A stretch of DNA of 28,730 nt from CBDCZI01 sp965224495 (lineage in GTDB: Bacteria > Bacteroidota > Bacteroidia > Cytophagales > JAAEPT01): NCBI GenBank assembly GCA_965224495.1, contig CBDCZI010000001.1, positions 1-28,730 on the forward strand. The letters are read 5' to 3'. The notes below the pieces were generated by a model. The model was not told where the DNA came from. It saw only the letters and a program-made list of their open reading frames with translations, and did no database searches. The position numbers were made by a program, and so were the translations under genes. Shown in pieces: positions 14,900 through 25,422 of the stretch (position 1 is the first letter of the stretch; each line of letters opens with the position of its first letter).

Positions 14900-17683
14900 A
14901 TGGCGGAGTATAATTTTCAAGAAATAGAGAATAAATGGCAGAGTTACTGGAAAGAAAATAAGACTTTTCAAACGCCTTCTGTTTCGGATAAACCAAAGTA
15001 TTTTGCCTTGGATATGTTTCCCTATCCTTCGGGTGCAGGGTTGCACGTGGGGCATCCGATGGGCTATATTGCTTCGGATATTGTGTCACGGTACAAGCGT
15101 CTGAAGGGGTATAATGTGTTGCATCCGATGGGGTTTGATTCGTTTGGATTGCCTGCCGAACAGTATGCGATGCAAACGGGACAGCACCCGGCGGTGACTA
15201 CCGAAAAAAATATCGCTCGTTATAAGGAGCAGTTAAATAATATTGGTTTTTCGTTTGATTGGGAGCGAGAGTTAAGAACAAGTGACCCGTCGTATTACAA
15301 ATGGACGCAGTGGATTTTTATTCAATTGTTTGATTCGTGGTACAATAAAGTGACGGATAAGGCGGAGAAAATTGAGGAGCTGACGGCGGTTTTTGCTCAA
15401 TCAGGAAATGCTTCAATCCATGCTTCTTGCGATGAAGAAACACCTTCGTTTTCGGCGGAGGAATGGAATGCTTATTCGGAGAAGGAACAGCGTGCTTTGT
15501 TGCTCAATTACCGTTTGGCTTTTATGAGTGAAACGAGGGTCAATTGGTGTGCTGGATTGGGTACGGTTTTGGCAAATGATGAGATTGTAAATGGCGTTTC
15601 GGAACGTGGCGGATATCCTGTCGAACAAAAAGAAATGATGCAATGGTCGTTGCGTATTTCGGCTTATGCCAACCGTTTATTGGAAGGTTTAGATGGCTTG
15701 GATTGGAATGATTCGTTGAAAGAAATGCAACGTAACTGGATTGGGAAATCGAAGGGTTGTTCGTTGTTTTTTGATGTGATTGACCACGAATTTCAGTTAG
15801 AGGTTTTTACTACTCGTATTGATACTTCGTTTGGTATTACTTATGTTACTCTTGCTCCTGAGCACGATTTGGTCGATATTTTGACTACTTCTTCGCAAAA
15901 AGAGGCGGTTGAAACGTATGTAAACGAAACAAAAAAACGTTCGGAGCGTGACCGTATGTCGGATGTAAAATCGGTGTCTGGTGTGTTTACTGGTTCGTAT
16001 GCAACCAACCCTTTTACGGGAAAACAAATTCCTATTTGGATTGGTGATTATGTGTTGGCGAGTTATGGTACGGGTGTGGTGATGGCGGTGCCGTCGTCTG
16101 ATGTGCGTGATTATAAGTTTGCGAGTTTTTACGATTTACCTATTGTGCAGGTCCAAGAAGGGAAACAAACGGATATTTCGCAAGATGATTTTTATGATAA
16201 GGCGGGAACGATGATTAATTCGGATTTTTTGAATGGTCTGACTGTCCTTGAGGCGATTGAGAAAGCGAGTGAGTTTATAGAAGAGAAAGGTTTTGGGAAA
16301 GCGAAAGTAAACTTCCGAATTCGTGATGCGGTGTTTAGTCGTCAGCGTTATTGGGGCGAGCCGATTCCTGTTTATTTTAAAGAGGGCGTTCCTTATACAA
16401 TAGACGAAGGTGATTTGCCTTTGACTTTACCTAAAATTGATGATTACAAACCTACTGCTACGGGCGAGCCTCCTTTGGGACGTGCGAAAGATTGGGGTTA
16501 CGAAAAAAATGGGGAGAAATACCCGTACGAATTGAGTACTATGCCTGGTTGGGCTGGGTCGAGTTGGTATTATTTCCGTTATATGGATGCGAATAATGAC
16601 AATGAACTGGTGTCGAAAGAGGCGCAAGCGTATTGGCAAAATGTTGACTTGTATTTGGGTGGTGCCGAACACGCTACGGGGCATTTATTGTATGCTCGTT
16701 TTTGGAATAAGTTTTTGTTTGATTTAGGTTTGGTAAATACCGAAGAGGCGTTTAAAAAACTGGTTAATCAAGGAATGATACAAGGTCGTTCTAATTTTGT
16801 TTACCGTGTACAAGGGACTAATCAATACGTTTCTAAAGGTTTAAAAAAGGAATACAGAACGGATAAATTACACGTTGACGTTAATATTGTTGTCAATGAT
16901 GTGTTGGATACCGAGGCTTTCAAAAATTGGTTACCTGAGTTCAAAGATGCTCAGTTTATCTTAGAGGATGGTAAATACGTTTGTGGTTTTGAGGTAGAAA
17001 AAATGTCTAAATCAAAATACAACGTGGTAAATCCTGATGATATCATCGCTAAATATGGTGCTGATACCTTGCGTTTGTATGAAATGTTTTTAGGTCCTTT
17101 AGAACAATTTAAACCGTGGAATACGAATGGTATTGACGGAGTTTTGAAGTTTTTAAAGAAACTTTGGCGTTTGTTTTACAACAACGAAGGGGAATTATTA
17201 CTTTCCGACGAGAAAGCAACTCCTGAAGAGTTGAAAGTGCTACACGGAACAATCAAAAAAATCGGTGATGATATTGAGCGTTTGTCGTTAAATACTTCGG
17301 TGAGTAATTTTATGATTTGTATCAACGAATTGACTGCTTTGAAATGCCACAAGAAGGCTATTCTTGAAGAGTTTGTTGTTTTATTGGCTTCTTATGCTCC
17401 ACATATTGCTGAGGAGTTGTGGCAGGTAATGGGACACAACGAGTCAGTTGCTTATGCGACTTTCCCTGTTTGTAACGAAACGTTTTTGAAAGAGAATGAT
17501 TTTGTTTATCCCGTGATGATTAACGGAAAAATGAGAACAAAATTGAAGTTGCCTATTGATTTGTCTAAAGACCAAATCTTAGAAGAGGCAATGAAAGATG
17601 AGGTTATTATCAAGTGGGTAGATGGTAAAACACCTAAAAAGGTGATTATCGTTCCTAAAAAGGTTATTAATTTTGTGATGTAA
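14900..17683 (+). CDS. leuS: Leucyl-tRNA synthetase
   Basis: This 927-residue class I synthetase charges tRNA-Leu with leucine. The HIGH motif is HVGH (residues 49-52) inside FPYPSGAGLHVGH. The KMSKS motif is intact at about residue 700 (VEKMSKSKYNVVNPDD). Between them lies the CP1 editing domain, with TRIDTSFGITYVTLAPEH near 305 and GTGVVMAVPSSD near 390. The ATG at 14900 was chosen over an in-frame ATG at 14810, because the extra 30 residues would cross the promoter and precede the conserved MAEYNFQEIE start. It is followed by a strong terminator. Confidence 0.97.
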   Translation: MAEYNFQEIENKWQSYWKENKTFQTPSVSDKPKYFALDMFPYPSGAGLHVGHPMGYIASDIVSRYKRLKGYNVLHPMGFDSFGLPAEQYAMQTGQHPAVTTEKNIARYKEQLNNIGFSFDWERELRTSDPSYYKWTQWIFIQLFDSWYNKVTDKAEKIEELTAVFAQSGNASIHASCDEETPSFSAEEWNAYSEKEQRALLLNYRLAFMSETRVNWCAGLGTVLANDEIVNGVSERGGYPVEQKEMMQWSLRISAYANRLLEGLDGLDWNDSLKEMQRNWIGKSKGCSLFFDVIDHEFQLEVFTTRIDTSFGITYVTLAPEHDLVDILTTSSQKEAVETYVNETKKRSERDRMSDVKSVSGVFTGSYATNPFTGKQIPIWIGDYVLASYGTGVVMAVPSSDVRDYKFASFYDLPIVQVQEGKQTDISQDDFYDKAGTMINSDFLNGLTVLEAIEKASEFIEEKGFGKAKVNFRIRDAVFSRQRYWGEPIPVYFKEGVPYTIDEGDLPLTLPKIDDYKPTATGEPPLGRAKDWGYEKNGEKYPYELSTMPGWAGSSWYYFRYMDANNDNELVSKEAQAYWQNVDLYLGGAEHATGHLLYARFWNKFLFDLGLVNTEEAFKKLVNQGMIQGRSNFVYRVQGTNQYVSKGLKKEYRTDKLHVDVNIVVNDVLDTEAFKNWLPEFKDAQFILEDGKYVCGFEVEKMSKSKYNVVNPDDIIAKYGADTLRLYEMFLGPLEQFKPWNTNGIDGVLKFLKKLWRLFYNNEGELLLSDEKATPEELKVLHGTIKKIGDDIERLSLNTSVSNFMICINELTALKCHKKAILEEFVVLLASYAPHIAEELWQVMGHNESVAYATFPVCNETFLKENDFVYPVMINGKMRTKLKLPIDLSKDQILEEAMKDEVIIKWVDGKTPKKVIIVPKKVINFVM

Positions 17684-17690
17684 TAAGTAC

Positions 17691-17731
17691 AAAACAGCAA
17701 GGGAATCTAATTTCTTCTTGCTGTTTTTTTT
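17691..17731 (+). terminator. Intrinsic terminator of leuS
   Basis: AAAACAGCAAG (17691-17701) pairs with CTTGCTGTTTT (17717-17727), followed by more T residues. It lies 7 bp after the leuS stop. Confidence 0.88.
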
Positions 17732-17767
17732 GTGCTATTTTTTCGATAAATTTAACAAATAGAAATT

Positions 17768-18445
17768 ATGAAAACTCCAAACTGGGCATACGTTATCGGT
17801 GGTATTATGGTAATCTTCGGGTTATTAGCTTTACCTGATTTGATTGACGATACAAAGACTGATACGTCTTCTTTTTCTGCTAAAAAAACAACGGACGCTA
17901 TCAAAAACAAGTTTGATAGCTTAAGTGTTGAGTTAGAAAATGCAAATGTTGATAGTGTTATCAAGGTGACTTTGGATAGTATTCCTTTTTTGGATACACT
18001 ACAGATTTTGGATACGTTGCAAAGTAGGGATACGATTGCGATTATGAATCCTCCTAATCCAGGTGTGATTTTTGACGAACTCGGTAAACAATTTGATGAT
18101 GTTTTTAGTGTTTCTGAATACACAAAAAAATGGACTGTTCGTTTTGCTTATTTGGGACTTATTAGTGCTGTATTATATATTTTAGGTGGCATCTTCCTTA
18201 TCGCACGTACCTCTTTTTCTATCCCTTTGGTTTATTTAGCCTTGGTTATTAGTATCGTTCTCGCTGTTGCTCAGATGATTATTTTATCTAGTGACCCTTC
18301 TAGTAGTTTGTTTACTATCTGGGCAAAGTACGCTCCTATTTTCAGTATTATTTTCGATGTGACTTTGTTAATCATCGTTTTGTCTTCAGATAAAAAGGCT
18401 TATTCAAACGAGCCAATTATAGGTAAGGATAGGGATATTGAGTAG
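17768..18445 (+). CDS. Four-helix membrane protein of unknown function
   Basis: This 225-residue protein has one N-terminal membrane helix (about residues 7-25, YVIGGIMVIFGLLALPDLI). A soluble stretch of about 95 residues follows. Three further helices lie near 125-145, 150-172 and 185-206. The soluble part contains a short repeat of (L/F)-D-(T/S)-(L/I), as in IPFLDTLQILDTLQSRDTI, and is probably extracytoplasmic or a cytosolic helical arm. I recognise no family motif. The ATG at 17768 follows the leuS terminator by about 36 bp, so it should have its own promoter, though none fits the consensus well. It converges on the NlpC/P60 gene. Confidence 0.75.
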   Translation: MKTPNWAYVIGGIMVIFGLLALPDLIDDTKTDTSSFSAKKTTDAIKNKFDSLSVELENANVDSVIKVTLDSIPFLDTLQILDTLQSRDTIAIMNPPNPGVIFDELGKQFDDVFSVSEYTKKWTVRFAYLGLISAVLYILGGIFLIARTSFSIPLVYLALVISIVLAVAQMIILSSDPSSSLFTIWAKYAPIFSIIFDVTLLIIVLSSDKKAYSNEPIIGKDRDIE

Positions 18446-18556
18446 TTGGGGATATGAGGAAAAGTTCCTAACGATGAGCAAGGGTGTCCTTGAAATATTA
18501 CTTAAATAAATCTAATAGCGTCACTTTTCAAACTTCAGTTTGTCATTACATAGTAC

Positions 18557-19267
18557 TTACTGAACCCTTCGATAAGATAGGGCAGAATGACTATATTTTT
18601 TTAAATCATCCTTTAATATCCCCTTTTCATCAAAGGGACTAATACGTACAAAACCGTGTGCATGAATTATTTGTTTATTTTCCAAAATAATTCCAACATG
18701 AGTAACACGGTCTTTCCCGAAATAGGCTAAATCTCCTACTTGTAACTCGGAAAAAGGTATTACTTGACCTATTTCTTCTTGTTGGTAAGCGTCACGAGGA
18801 AGATTGATGCCACAAATTTTAAAAACTTGCTGAACAAAACCCGAACAATCAATGCCAAACTGACTTTTTCCTCCCCATAAATAAGGCGTGTTTAAGTATT
18901 TCATCGCTAAAGGAATTAATTCTTCTTTTGGTAGAAGACCTGATTTACCTGTAAACTCTACGCCTTTATCCTCTAATACAGAAGCTGTAACTACGGCTCC
19001 TAAAGGCAATATAAAAGTATTACCTGAACGTATTGAATTAACGATACTTAACGAATATTCTTCTTTCTCTGTAGCCGAATGCGATGTAATTTGTTTATTA
19101 TCTACCCAGCCTTCGTAACCGTCAAAATCTTGCTTTATCTTTACAAAACTACTTTTTTCATCTTTTTCGATAACCGTACAAGTTTCCCCAAAAAGCATCT
19201 GAGTAACTATCTCCGCACGATCATTCGGTTTACTCCGAACAGGTATTACAGTTAATAAACAAATCAT
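18557..19267 (-). CDS. SH3 plus NlpC/P60 family cysteine peptidase
   Basis: This 236-residue protein has an N-terminal bacterial SH3-like region (residues 1-60, ending in EGWVDNKQI). A second SH3-like region (75-115) and a C-terminal NlpC/P60 domain (from about 120) follow. The catalytic cysteine is in DCSGFVQQVF and the first histidine in THVGIIL. IIHAHG supplies the third position. The family (C40) cuts cell-wall peptides, usually after gamma-D-Glu. No signal peptide is visible, as in many Bacteroidota relatives, so the protein may process recycled muropeptides or leave by another route. It lies 65 bp after smpB on the same strand and is probably in that operon. Confidence 0.9.
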   Translation of the reverse strand: MICLLTVIPVRSKPNDRAEIVTQMLFGETCTVIEKDEKSSFVKIKQDFDGYEGWVDNKQITSHSATEKEEYSLSIVNSIRSGNTFILPLGAVVTASVLEDKGVEFTGKSGLLPKEELIPLAMKYLNTPYLWGGKSQFGIDCSGFVQQVFKICGINLPRDAYQQEEIGQVIPFSELQVGDLAYFGKDRVTHVGIILENKQIIHAHGFVRISPFDEKGILKDDLKKYSHSALSYRRVQ

Positions 19268-19332
19268 AATTGATGGCTTTTAGTCGTAAGTTTTTTAGTC
19301 TGTATTACGTAAACAAAGATTTTACTCTTACT

Positions 19333-19803
19333 TTAATATTTCATTCTATCCAACTCTCGTTGGTTGTCTTTTTGCTTAATCGAATCTCGTTTGTCGTGAA
19401 GTTTTTTACCTTTTGATAGAGCGATGTGTAATTTTGCCCATCCACGTTCCGAAATAAACATATTTACCGCCACAATAGTCAACGATTGATCTTTGAGCTT
19501 TTCTTCCCACTTGAGAATTTCCCTCCTTTTCATCAATAGTTTACGTACACGAGTGGGTTCATGGTTAAAATGTGTTCCCCTATCATAAACAGCGATATTC
19601 ATTCCTTTGACAAATATTTCACCGTTATTAATAAAACAATACGCTTCTTGTAAACTTACTTTACCTTGTCGTATCGACTTTATTTCGGTACCCGTCAATT
19701 CTATTCCACAAGTAACTTTGTCGAGAAACTCGTAGTTGTACGATGCTTTTCTGTTTTTTATATTAATATCCTTTTGGATGTCGCTTTTCTTCTTTCCACT
19801 CAT
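19333..19803 (-). CDS. smpB: SsrA-binding protein SmpB
   Basis: This 156-residue protein binds tmRNA and is needed for trans-translation of stalled ribosomes. Family blocks are all present: INIKNRKASYNYEFLDKVTCGIEL in parts, GTEIKSIRQGKVSLQEAYC near residues 38-56, HFNHEPTRVRKLLMKRREI near 78-96, and the basic C-terminal tail KGKKLHDKRDSIKQKD that reaches the decoding centre. Length is normal. Its ATG overlaps the tsaD stop (ATGA, 4 bp), so translation is coupled. tmRNA itself was not found in the window. Confidence 0.96.
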   Translation of the reverse strand: MSGKKKSDIQKDINIKNRKASYNYEFLDKVTCGIELTGTEIKSIRQGKVSLQEAYCFINNGEIFVKGMNIAVYDRGTHFNHEPTRVRKLLMKRREILKWEEKLKDQSLTIVAVNMFISERGWAKLHIALSKGKKLHDKRDSIKQKDNQRELDRMKY

Positions 19804-20810
19804 AATGAGATTTTTAATCGAGGGTTAGGACTGACACTTTGGTCGGTGAAATCACCTGCCAAATATTTGAAATAAGAAGCCGACGCTACCATTCCTGCGT
19901 TATCTGTACAATATTGAAAATCGGGAATAAATACTTCCCAACCCAATTCTTCTCTATGTTTTTCTAATCTATTACGTAAACCAGAATTTGCTGAAACACC
20001 TCCTGCAATAGCTATACGTGTGATACCTGTTTGTTTTACTGCTTTCTTAAGCTTTTGCATCAACAAATCAATTAAGTTTCGTTGAATACTTGCACAAATA
20101 TCGTTCATATTTTCTTCTATAAAGCTTTCATTCTCTTTTTTCTGATCTCTCAAAAAATAAAGAATGGCTGTTTTTATTCCGCTAAAAGAAAAATCTAAGT
20201 CCGGAGTATTTACCTTTGCAAAGGTAAAACGGTTTTCATCACCAAGTTTTGCGTATTTGTCAATCATCGGTCCTCCTGGATAAGGAAGTCCAAGTATTTT
20301 TGCACTTTTATCAAATGCTTCACCTACGGCATCGTCTTTGGTTTCTCCTAAAACCTCCATGTTTGAAGCCGAATTTACCTGAACTATCTGCGTATGCCCT
20401 CCAGAAACGGTCAAACAAAGAAAAGGAAATTCGGGTTTTGGATCATCAATAAAATGAGCTAAAATATGCGCCTGCATATGATTAACCTCGATTAATGGGA
20501 TATTTAAACCCAAAGCAAAAGCCTTAGCAAAAGACGTCCCTACTAAAAGTGCACCTAAAAGACCAGGTCCTCTCGTAAAAGCTACTGCATTTAGGTCGTT
20601 TTTGCTTACCTTAGCTTCTTCAAGTGCTTGTTGAACAACAGGAATGATGTTTTGTTGATGAGCACGAGAAGCTAATTCGGGAATAACTCCTCCATATTTT
20701 TCGTGCACAGCTTGTGTAGCAACAATATTGGAGAGGATTTTGCCGTCTTGTATAACAGAAGCGCTAGTGTCGTCACAAGAGGACTCAATAGCAAGTATAG
20801 AAATTGACAT
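19800..20810 (-). CDS. tsaD: tRNA threonylcarbamoyladenosine synthase subunit TsaD
   Basis: This 336-residue ASKHA-fold protein transfers the threonylcarbamoyl group to A37 of ANN-reading tRNAs, working with TsaB and TsaE. The start at 20810 gives MSISILAIESSCDDTS, the canonical opening. A longer frame from 20828 would add six residues and overlap tamB. Metal-binding histidines are H111 and H115 in NHMQAHILAH. GPGLLGALLVG at 81-91 and CTDNAGMVA near the C-terminus are intact. It heads a tsaD-smpB-NlpC/P60 run. It is divergent from tamB with start codons only 2 bp apart. Confidence 0.96.
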   Translation of the reverse strand: MSISILAIESSCDDTSASVIQDGKILSNIVATQAVHEKYGGVIPELASRAHQQNIIPVVQQALEEAKVSKNDLNAVAFTRGPGLLGALLVGTSFAKAFALGLNIPLIEVNHMQAHILAHFIDDPKPEFPFLCLTVSGGHTQIVQVNSASNMEVLGETKDDAVGEAFDKSAKILGLPYPGGPMIDKYAKLGDENRFTFAKVNTPDLDFSFSGIKTAILYFLRDQKKENESFIEENMNDICASIQRNLIDLLMQKLKKAVKQTGITRIAIAGGVSANSGLRNRLEKHREELGWEVFIPDFQYCTDNAGMVASASYFKYLAGDFTDQSVSPNPRLKISL

Positions 20811-20812
20811 AA

Positions 20813-23800
20813 TTGAAACGTATCGCAAATATTCTGCAAATTATTAAAAAAGTACTGTTAAAAATAATCGGCTACACAGTCTTATTTATTTTTGTGCTTT
20901 TTGCTGTCCTACAATTGGACCGTGTGCAGACATATATTGCCCAAAATCTTGCTGAAAAGTTAACAGAAGATATTGGTCATCAGGTATCTATAGAAAAAAT
21001 AAGCCTGCGATGGTTTGACTTAGCGCGTGTTGAAGGTATTTTTATAAAAGATTTGGAAGGCGAAGAAATGTTGCATATCGAATCGGCAATGATTGATTAC
21101 CGCATCTCTTCTTTGATTGATAAAAAAACAGTTACCATTGATTATGTCGAAGTGTATCGTCCACATTTATTGATGACATGGTACAAAGGTGGTGAAAATA
21201 TCAATTTTAATATATTCATTAAGCGACTACGTGAAAAATTGCGCCCTAAGAAAAACAAAAAACGAAAGGCTAAACCGATTATTATTACCTCAGGGAGAGT
21301 TATTGATGGTGTTTATGGTTTTCACAACGAAAACAAAGGACATATTGATTTTGATGGGTTTGACCATTTTCATTTTGAATTGGATAGCGTCAATGGTGAT
21401 ATTTCAGATTTGTACATTTTTAAAGATACGGTACAACTCAAAGGGGAAAATATAACTGCTCTTTACAAGAAAAAAAAACTTTCATATTTATGATTTGAAT
21501 ACTGATTTTAGGTACACCAGTCACTCTTTGGCCTTCCGAGAGTTGAGTGCTGATTTGGGTTCGAGTCACCTATCCAATGAATTGATTTTTAGCTATGATA
21601 AAATGGCGGATTTTTCTGATTTCAATAAAAAAGTAAAAATCAAAGCACACTTAGACAGTACGGTTATTTCGACCCAAGACTTGACTTTGTTTGCTCCAAG
21701 TTTAAAACGTATCAAAGACCATTGGACAATGTACGGAGCAGTAAAAGGTACTGTTTCCAATTTCGAATCGAAGAAGTTGAACTTCTATTTTGGTAAGCAC
21801 AGTAAGATAGCAGGAGAAGTTGGGTTAGACGGTCTGCCTGATATCAACGAAACATTTATTGAATTTAACTTAGGTAAATCGGTCCTCTACCCTACCGATG
21901 TTCGTCAATATTTAACAAATGATGAATATTACGCTCAATTTGTGAAATTTGGAAAGGTAAACTTTGATGCACGGTTTAATGGTTTCCCTTCTCAGTTTAC
22001 GGCAGATGGAAATTTCATGACCGATTTGGGGTATTTAGAAACAGATATTCAATTTAAAATCAATAAAAACCTAGGGAGAAGCGAATACGAAGGTGGTTTG
22101 GTGACAAAAGATTTTCAGTTAGGCAAGTTTTTGAATAACGAAAAGTTGGGTAATATTAATATCAAAGGAAAGGTTGATGGTTATGGTTTCACAATAGAAA
22201 AGGCGCAACTAAACATGAATGCTAAAGTCAGTAAATTTGATTTATTAGGTTACCCCTACCAAGGAATCACTGTAAATGGGCATTTAAAAAATGAATACTT
22301 TAATGGTGATTTGACTGTGGTTGACCCTAATTTGGAATTAAAATCAAAGGGGCGAGTTGATTTGCGTGATGAGGAACAGAAAATAAGAGTCAAAGCAAAA
22401 ATTGAAAAAGCGAATATGAAAGCCTTACATTTTTCTGATGATTCGTTATCAGTATCCACCTTAATGGATGTCGATTTCAAAGGTTTTACAATAGATGATA
22501 TTATCGGAAAAGGTGATTTTAAAAATACCCTCATCAATTACAAAGGCAAAGAATTAAAGGTTGCTAACTTTAACTTCTCATCATTCAAAAAAGATAGTTT
22601 ACGAAACTTCTCTGTCAAATCGAGTATTGTGAAATTTGATGCTAAAGGTGATTTTGAATTTATGACCGTGGCAGATGATATTGAATTACTTTTAAAAGAA
22701 TACCAACTCAAACTCGCCAACAGCCAAGATGAAATAGCTAACTATTACGCAAAAAAGAAGGTTGGCAAGAATTACGCCATTGATTTCAAACTTGATTTAT
22801 TAGATACCAAACCTGTATTAGATTTGTTTATTCCTGAATTAAGCATTGCAAAAGGCACAATTTTGAAAGGTCAATTTACAAACTCTGCTGAGCTTAGTAA
22901 ATTGAAAATTCATTCTGTTTTTGATTCGATACGCATGGACCGCTTGTCTCTTGAAAAAAATAGTATCAAGATCGTATCAACAAAAAAACGTTATGCAAAT
23001 GATGTGCGTGCGTCTTACCGTTTGACGTCTACTAATCAAAAATTAGGTAAAAAACAGGTCACCAAAAACTTTGACTTGAGTGGTGATTGGAACAATAAAG
23101 CGTTTACATACAGCTCAAACCTATCCTCATTGAACAATAAAAATGGCTATAAAATAAATGGCGATGTTAGCTTTATGAAAGACAGTACGGTTTTCAAAAT
23201 GTATGACACCGATTTTAAATTTGACAACCACCATGTACATGTCAATGACACTAACCTTATTGGTGCAAAAGGTAAAAAAATTACCTTTGAACATTTTGAA
23301 CTCATCGACAGAGAAAACAACCAAAAACATATTTTATCAGGAGAAATAAGTCCTTCAAGAACGAGTAAAGTTGTCCTTTCTCTTCATCAGTTCAACTTAA
23401 ATTACATTTCATTGTTTGCCAAAACAGAGTTACACGGCGATTACACAGGTGATATCATCCTCTCTGATTTTTATAATACAGCTACTGTTACCAGTGATTT
23501 TGAAATGATTAATTTCGGTTTGTATGATGGTAGATTTGGCGATTTTAAAGGAAACGTCAATTGGAATGAAAAAGATAAACATATCAACCTTGACGTTGAC
23601 TTATTTAGTGATACCCTCAAATTAGCAGAAATATCAGGTTATGTAAATACAGACAAAAAAACCAACAAAAACCTAAACCTTAAACTAAACTTGAACCATA
23701 CACCGCTCAATCTAATTGAACCTTACATGAAAGGTCACGTCAGTCATATGGGAGGAAAGGCGACAGGAGAAATCAAAATAATTGGTGACTTTGTTAAACC

Positions 23801-25388
23801 AAATTTCTACGGAAAGCCTCATATCAACAACGGAGGATTTACCATCGAATACCTCAAAACACATTATGTTTTTGACGATATTATCTATTTCAATAAAGAT
23901 AAAATCACTTTTAAAGGGACCGATTTAGTAGATACGTTAGACTATACGAATGCCAAACTTAACGGCTATATCCAACATAGTTTATTCAAAAATTTCTATG
24001 TAGATGTCTCTGTTGATTTGAATAAAACACTTTTACAAAACACAAAAAAAGAGGACAACGAACTTTATTACGGACCGGTTTATGCCACGGGAAAAGTAGG
24101 AATCAAAGGTCCTTTTGAAGAGTTAATCATCCATTCTAACGAAATAACAAGTGAAAAAGGTACTTATATCACCATTCCTCTCGATAACGAAGGAGCAATA
24201 ACTCAGTCAGATTTCATCCATTTTGTAGATAAAGACGAAATAAAAGACAGTCTAACTATTGTTACTGATGAAAAAGTGAGTTTGACAGGTATTACCATCA
24301 ACCTGAACATGAATATCACAGAAGACGCATTAATCAATATTGTCTTTGATGAAAAAACAGGAGACCGACTCATCGGCTACGGAAATGGTTTATTGAAAGT
24401 TGACCTCAGCACCAAGGGTGATTTCAATATGTACGGAAATTACGAAATCACCAAAGGCGATTACTTATTTTCAATGCTCAACGTTTTAAACAAGAGTTTT
24501 ACCATTGACAAAGGCAGTCGTATTACTTGGAATGGCAATCCTTACGATGGAAAGATGAACGTCAAAGCTAAATACTCTGTATTGACAAGTATAACTCCTC
24601 TACTCATCGACTCTGCATTTATCGCTACACACCCAGACGTCAAACGCCCAAACCCTGTTGATGTAGCTTTAATAATGAACGGAAACCTGATGTCTCCTGA
24701 CATAAATTTTGGGATTTCGATAGAAGACTACCCTAACTATTTAGAAGTCGAACAAGCTATTTTGGATTTCAAAAACCGTATCAAATACAACGAACAAGAG
24801 TTAAATAAGCAAGTTTTCAGTTTGATTATCTTAAAAACGCTTTCTCCTTTAGACAGGTTCAACGCTAATATCAGTTCGACCGCAGGGGCTAGTGTGAGTG
24901 AAATGTTTTCGAACCAATTGGGTAGTATGCTTTCTCAAATCGATGAAGACTTAGAGGTTTACATTGACTTAGGAGGCTTGGCAAAAGATGGAAACGCACT
25001 GAATGTTCGACTTTCTTATTCTGTTTTAGATGGTCGCTTACGTATTAGCCACAACGGAAATTACTCCAACACCAAAACCGACCAAGGTGTCAAAAATTTA
25101 GTTGGAGAATGGACTATCGAATACCTTGTTTCTAACGATGGAAAGATACGTTTGAAAGGCTACAATAAGCTTAATCAAAACACCACTTCGACCTCTATTT
25201 CATCACAAAACTCTACGGTTTACGGTGTCAGTTTGTCCTACAACGACAACTACGATTCGATCAGTGAGTTTTGGAGTAACCTCAAAAATAAATTTAGAAG
25301 AAAACGAAAAAAACCTAAAAAAGACGAAGAACCTAACGATATCCAACGTATCGAATTAGAAGAAGAGAAACGAAGAAAAAGAAAATAA
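20813..25388 (+). CDS. tamB: TamB-family translocation/assembly protein (DUF490), interrupted by a one-base frameshift
   Basis: Two frames cover this gene. The first (20813-21493) has an N-terminal membrane helix (residues 17-36) and ends after an A9 run at 21470-21478. The second runs to 25388. Removing one A joins them as LYKKKNFHIYDLNTDFRY, giving 1524 residues. The protein is a long series of beta strands typical of AsmA/TamB lipid-transfer or assembly proteins spanning the periplasm. The C-terminal DUF490 domain includes GDYLFSMLNVLNKSFTIDKG and AGASVSEMFSNQLGSMLSQI, and the tail is very basic. The start is TTG at 20813, directly after a stop, and no ATG or GTG fits the N-terminus. The divergent tsaD-tamB arrangement is common in Flavobacteriales. 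Confidence 0.88.
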
Positions 25389-25422
25389 AACAGTGTGAGT
25401 TGTTGGGCTCTTCTAGTCTGCC

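Noticed and set aside
21495..25388. Second half of tamB as an independent gene starting at TTG
   Set aside because: It lacks a signal or membrane anchor, and the upstream frame continues into it when one A of the A9 run is removed.
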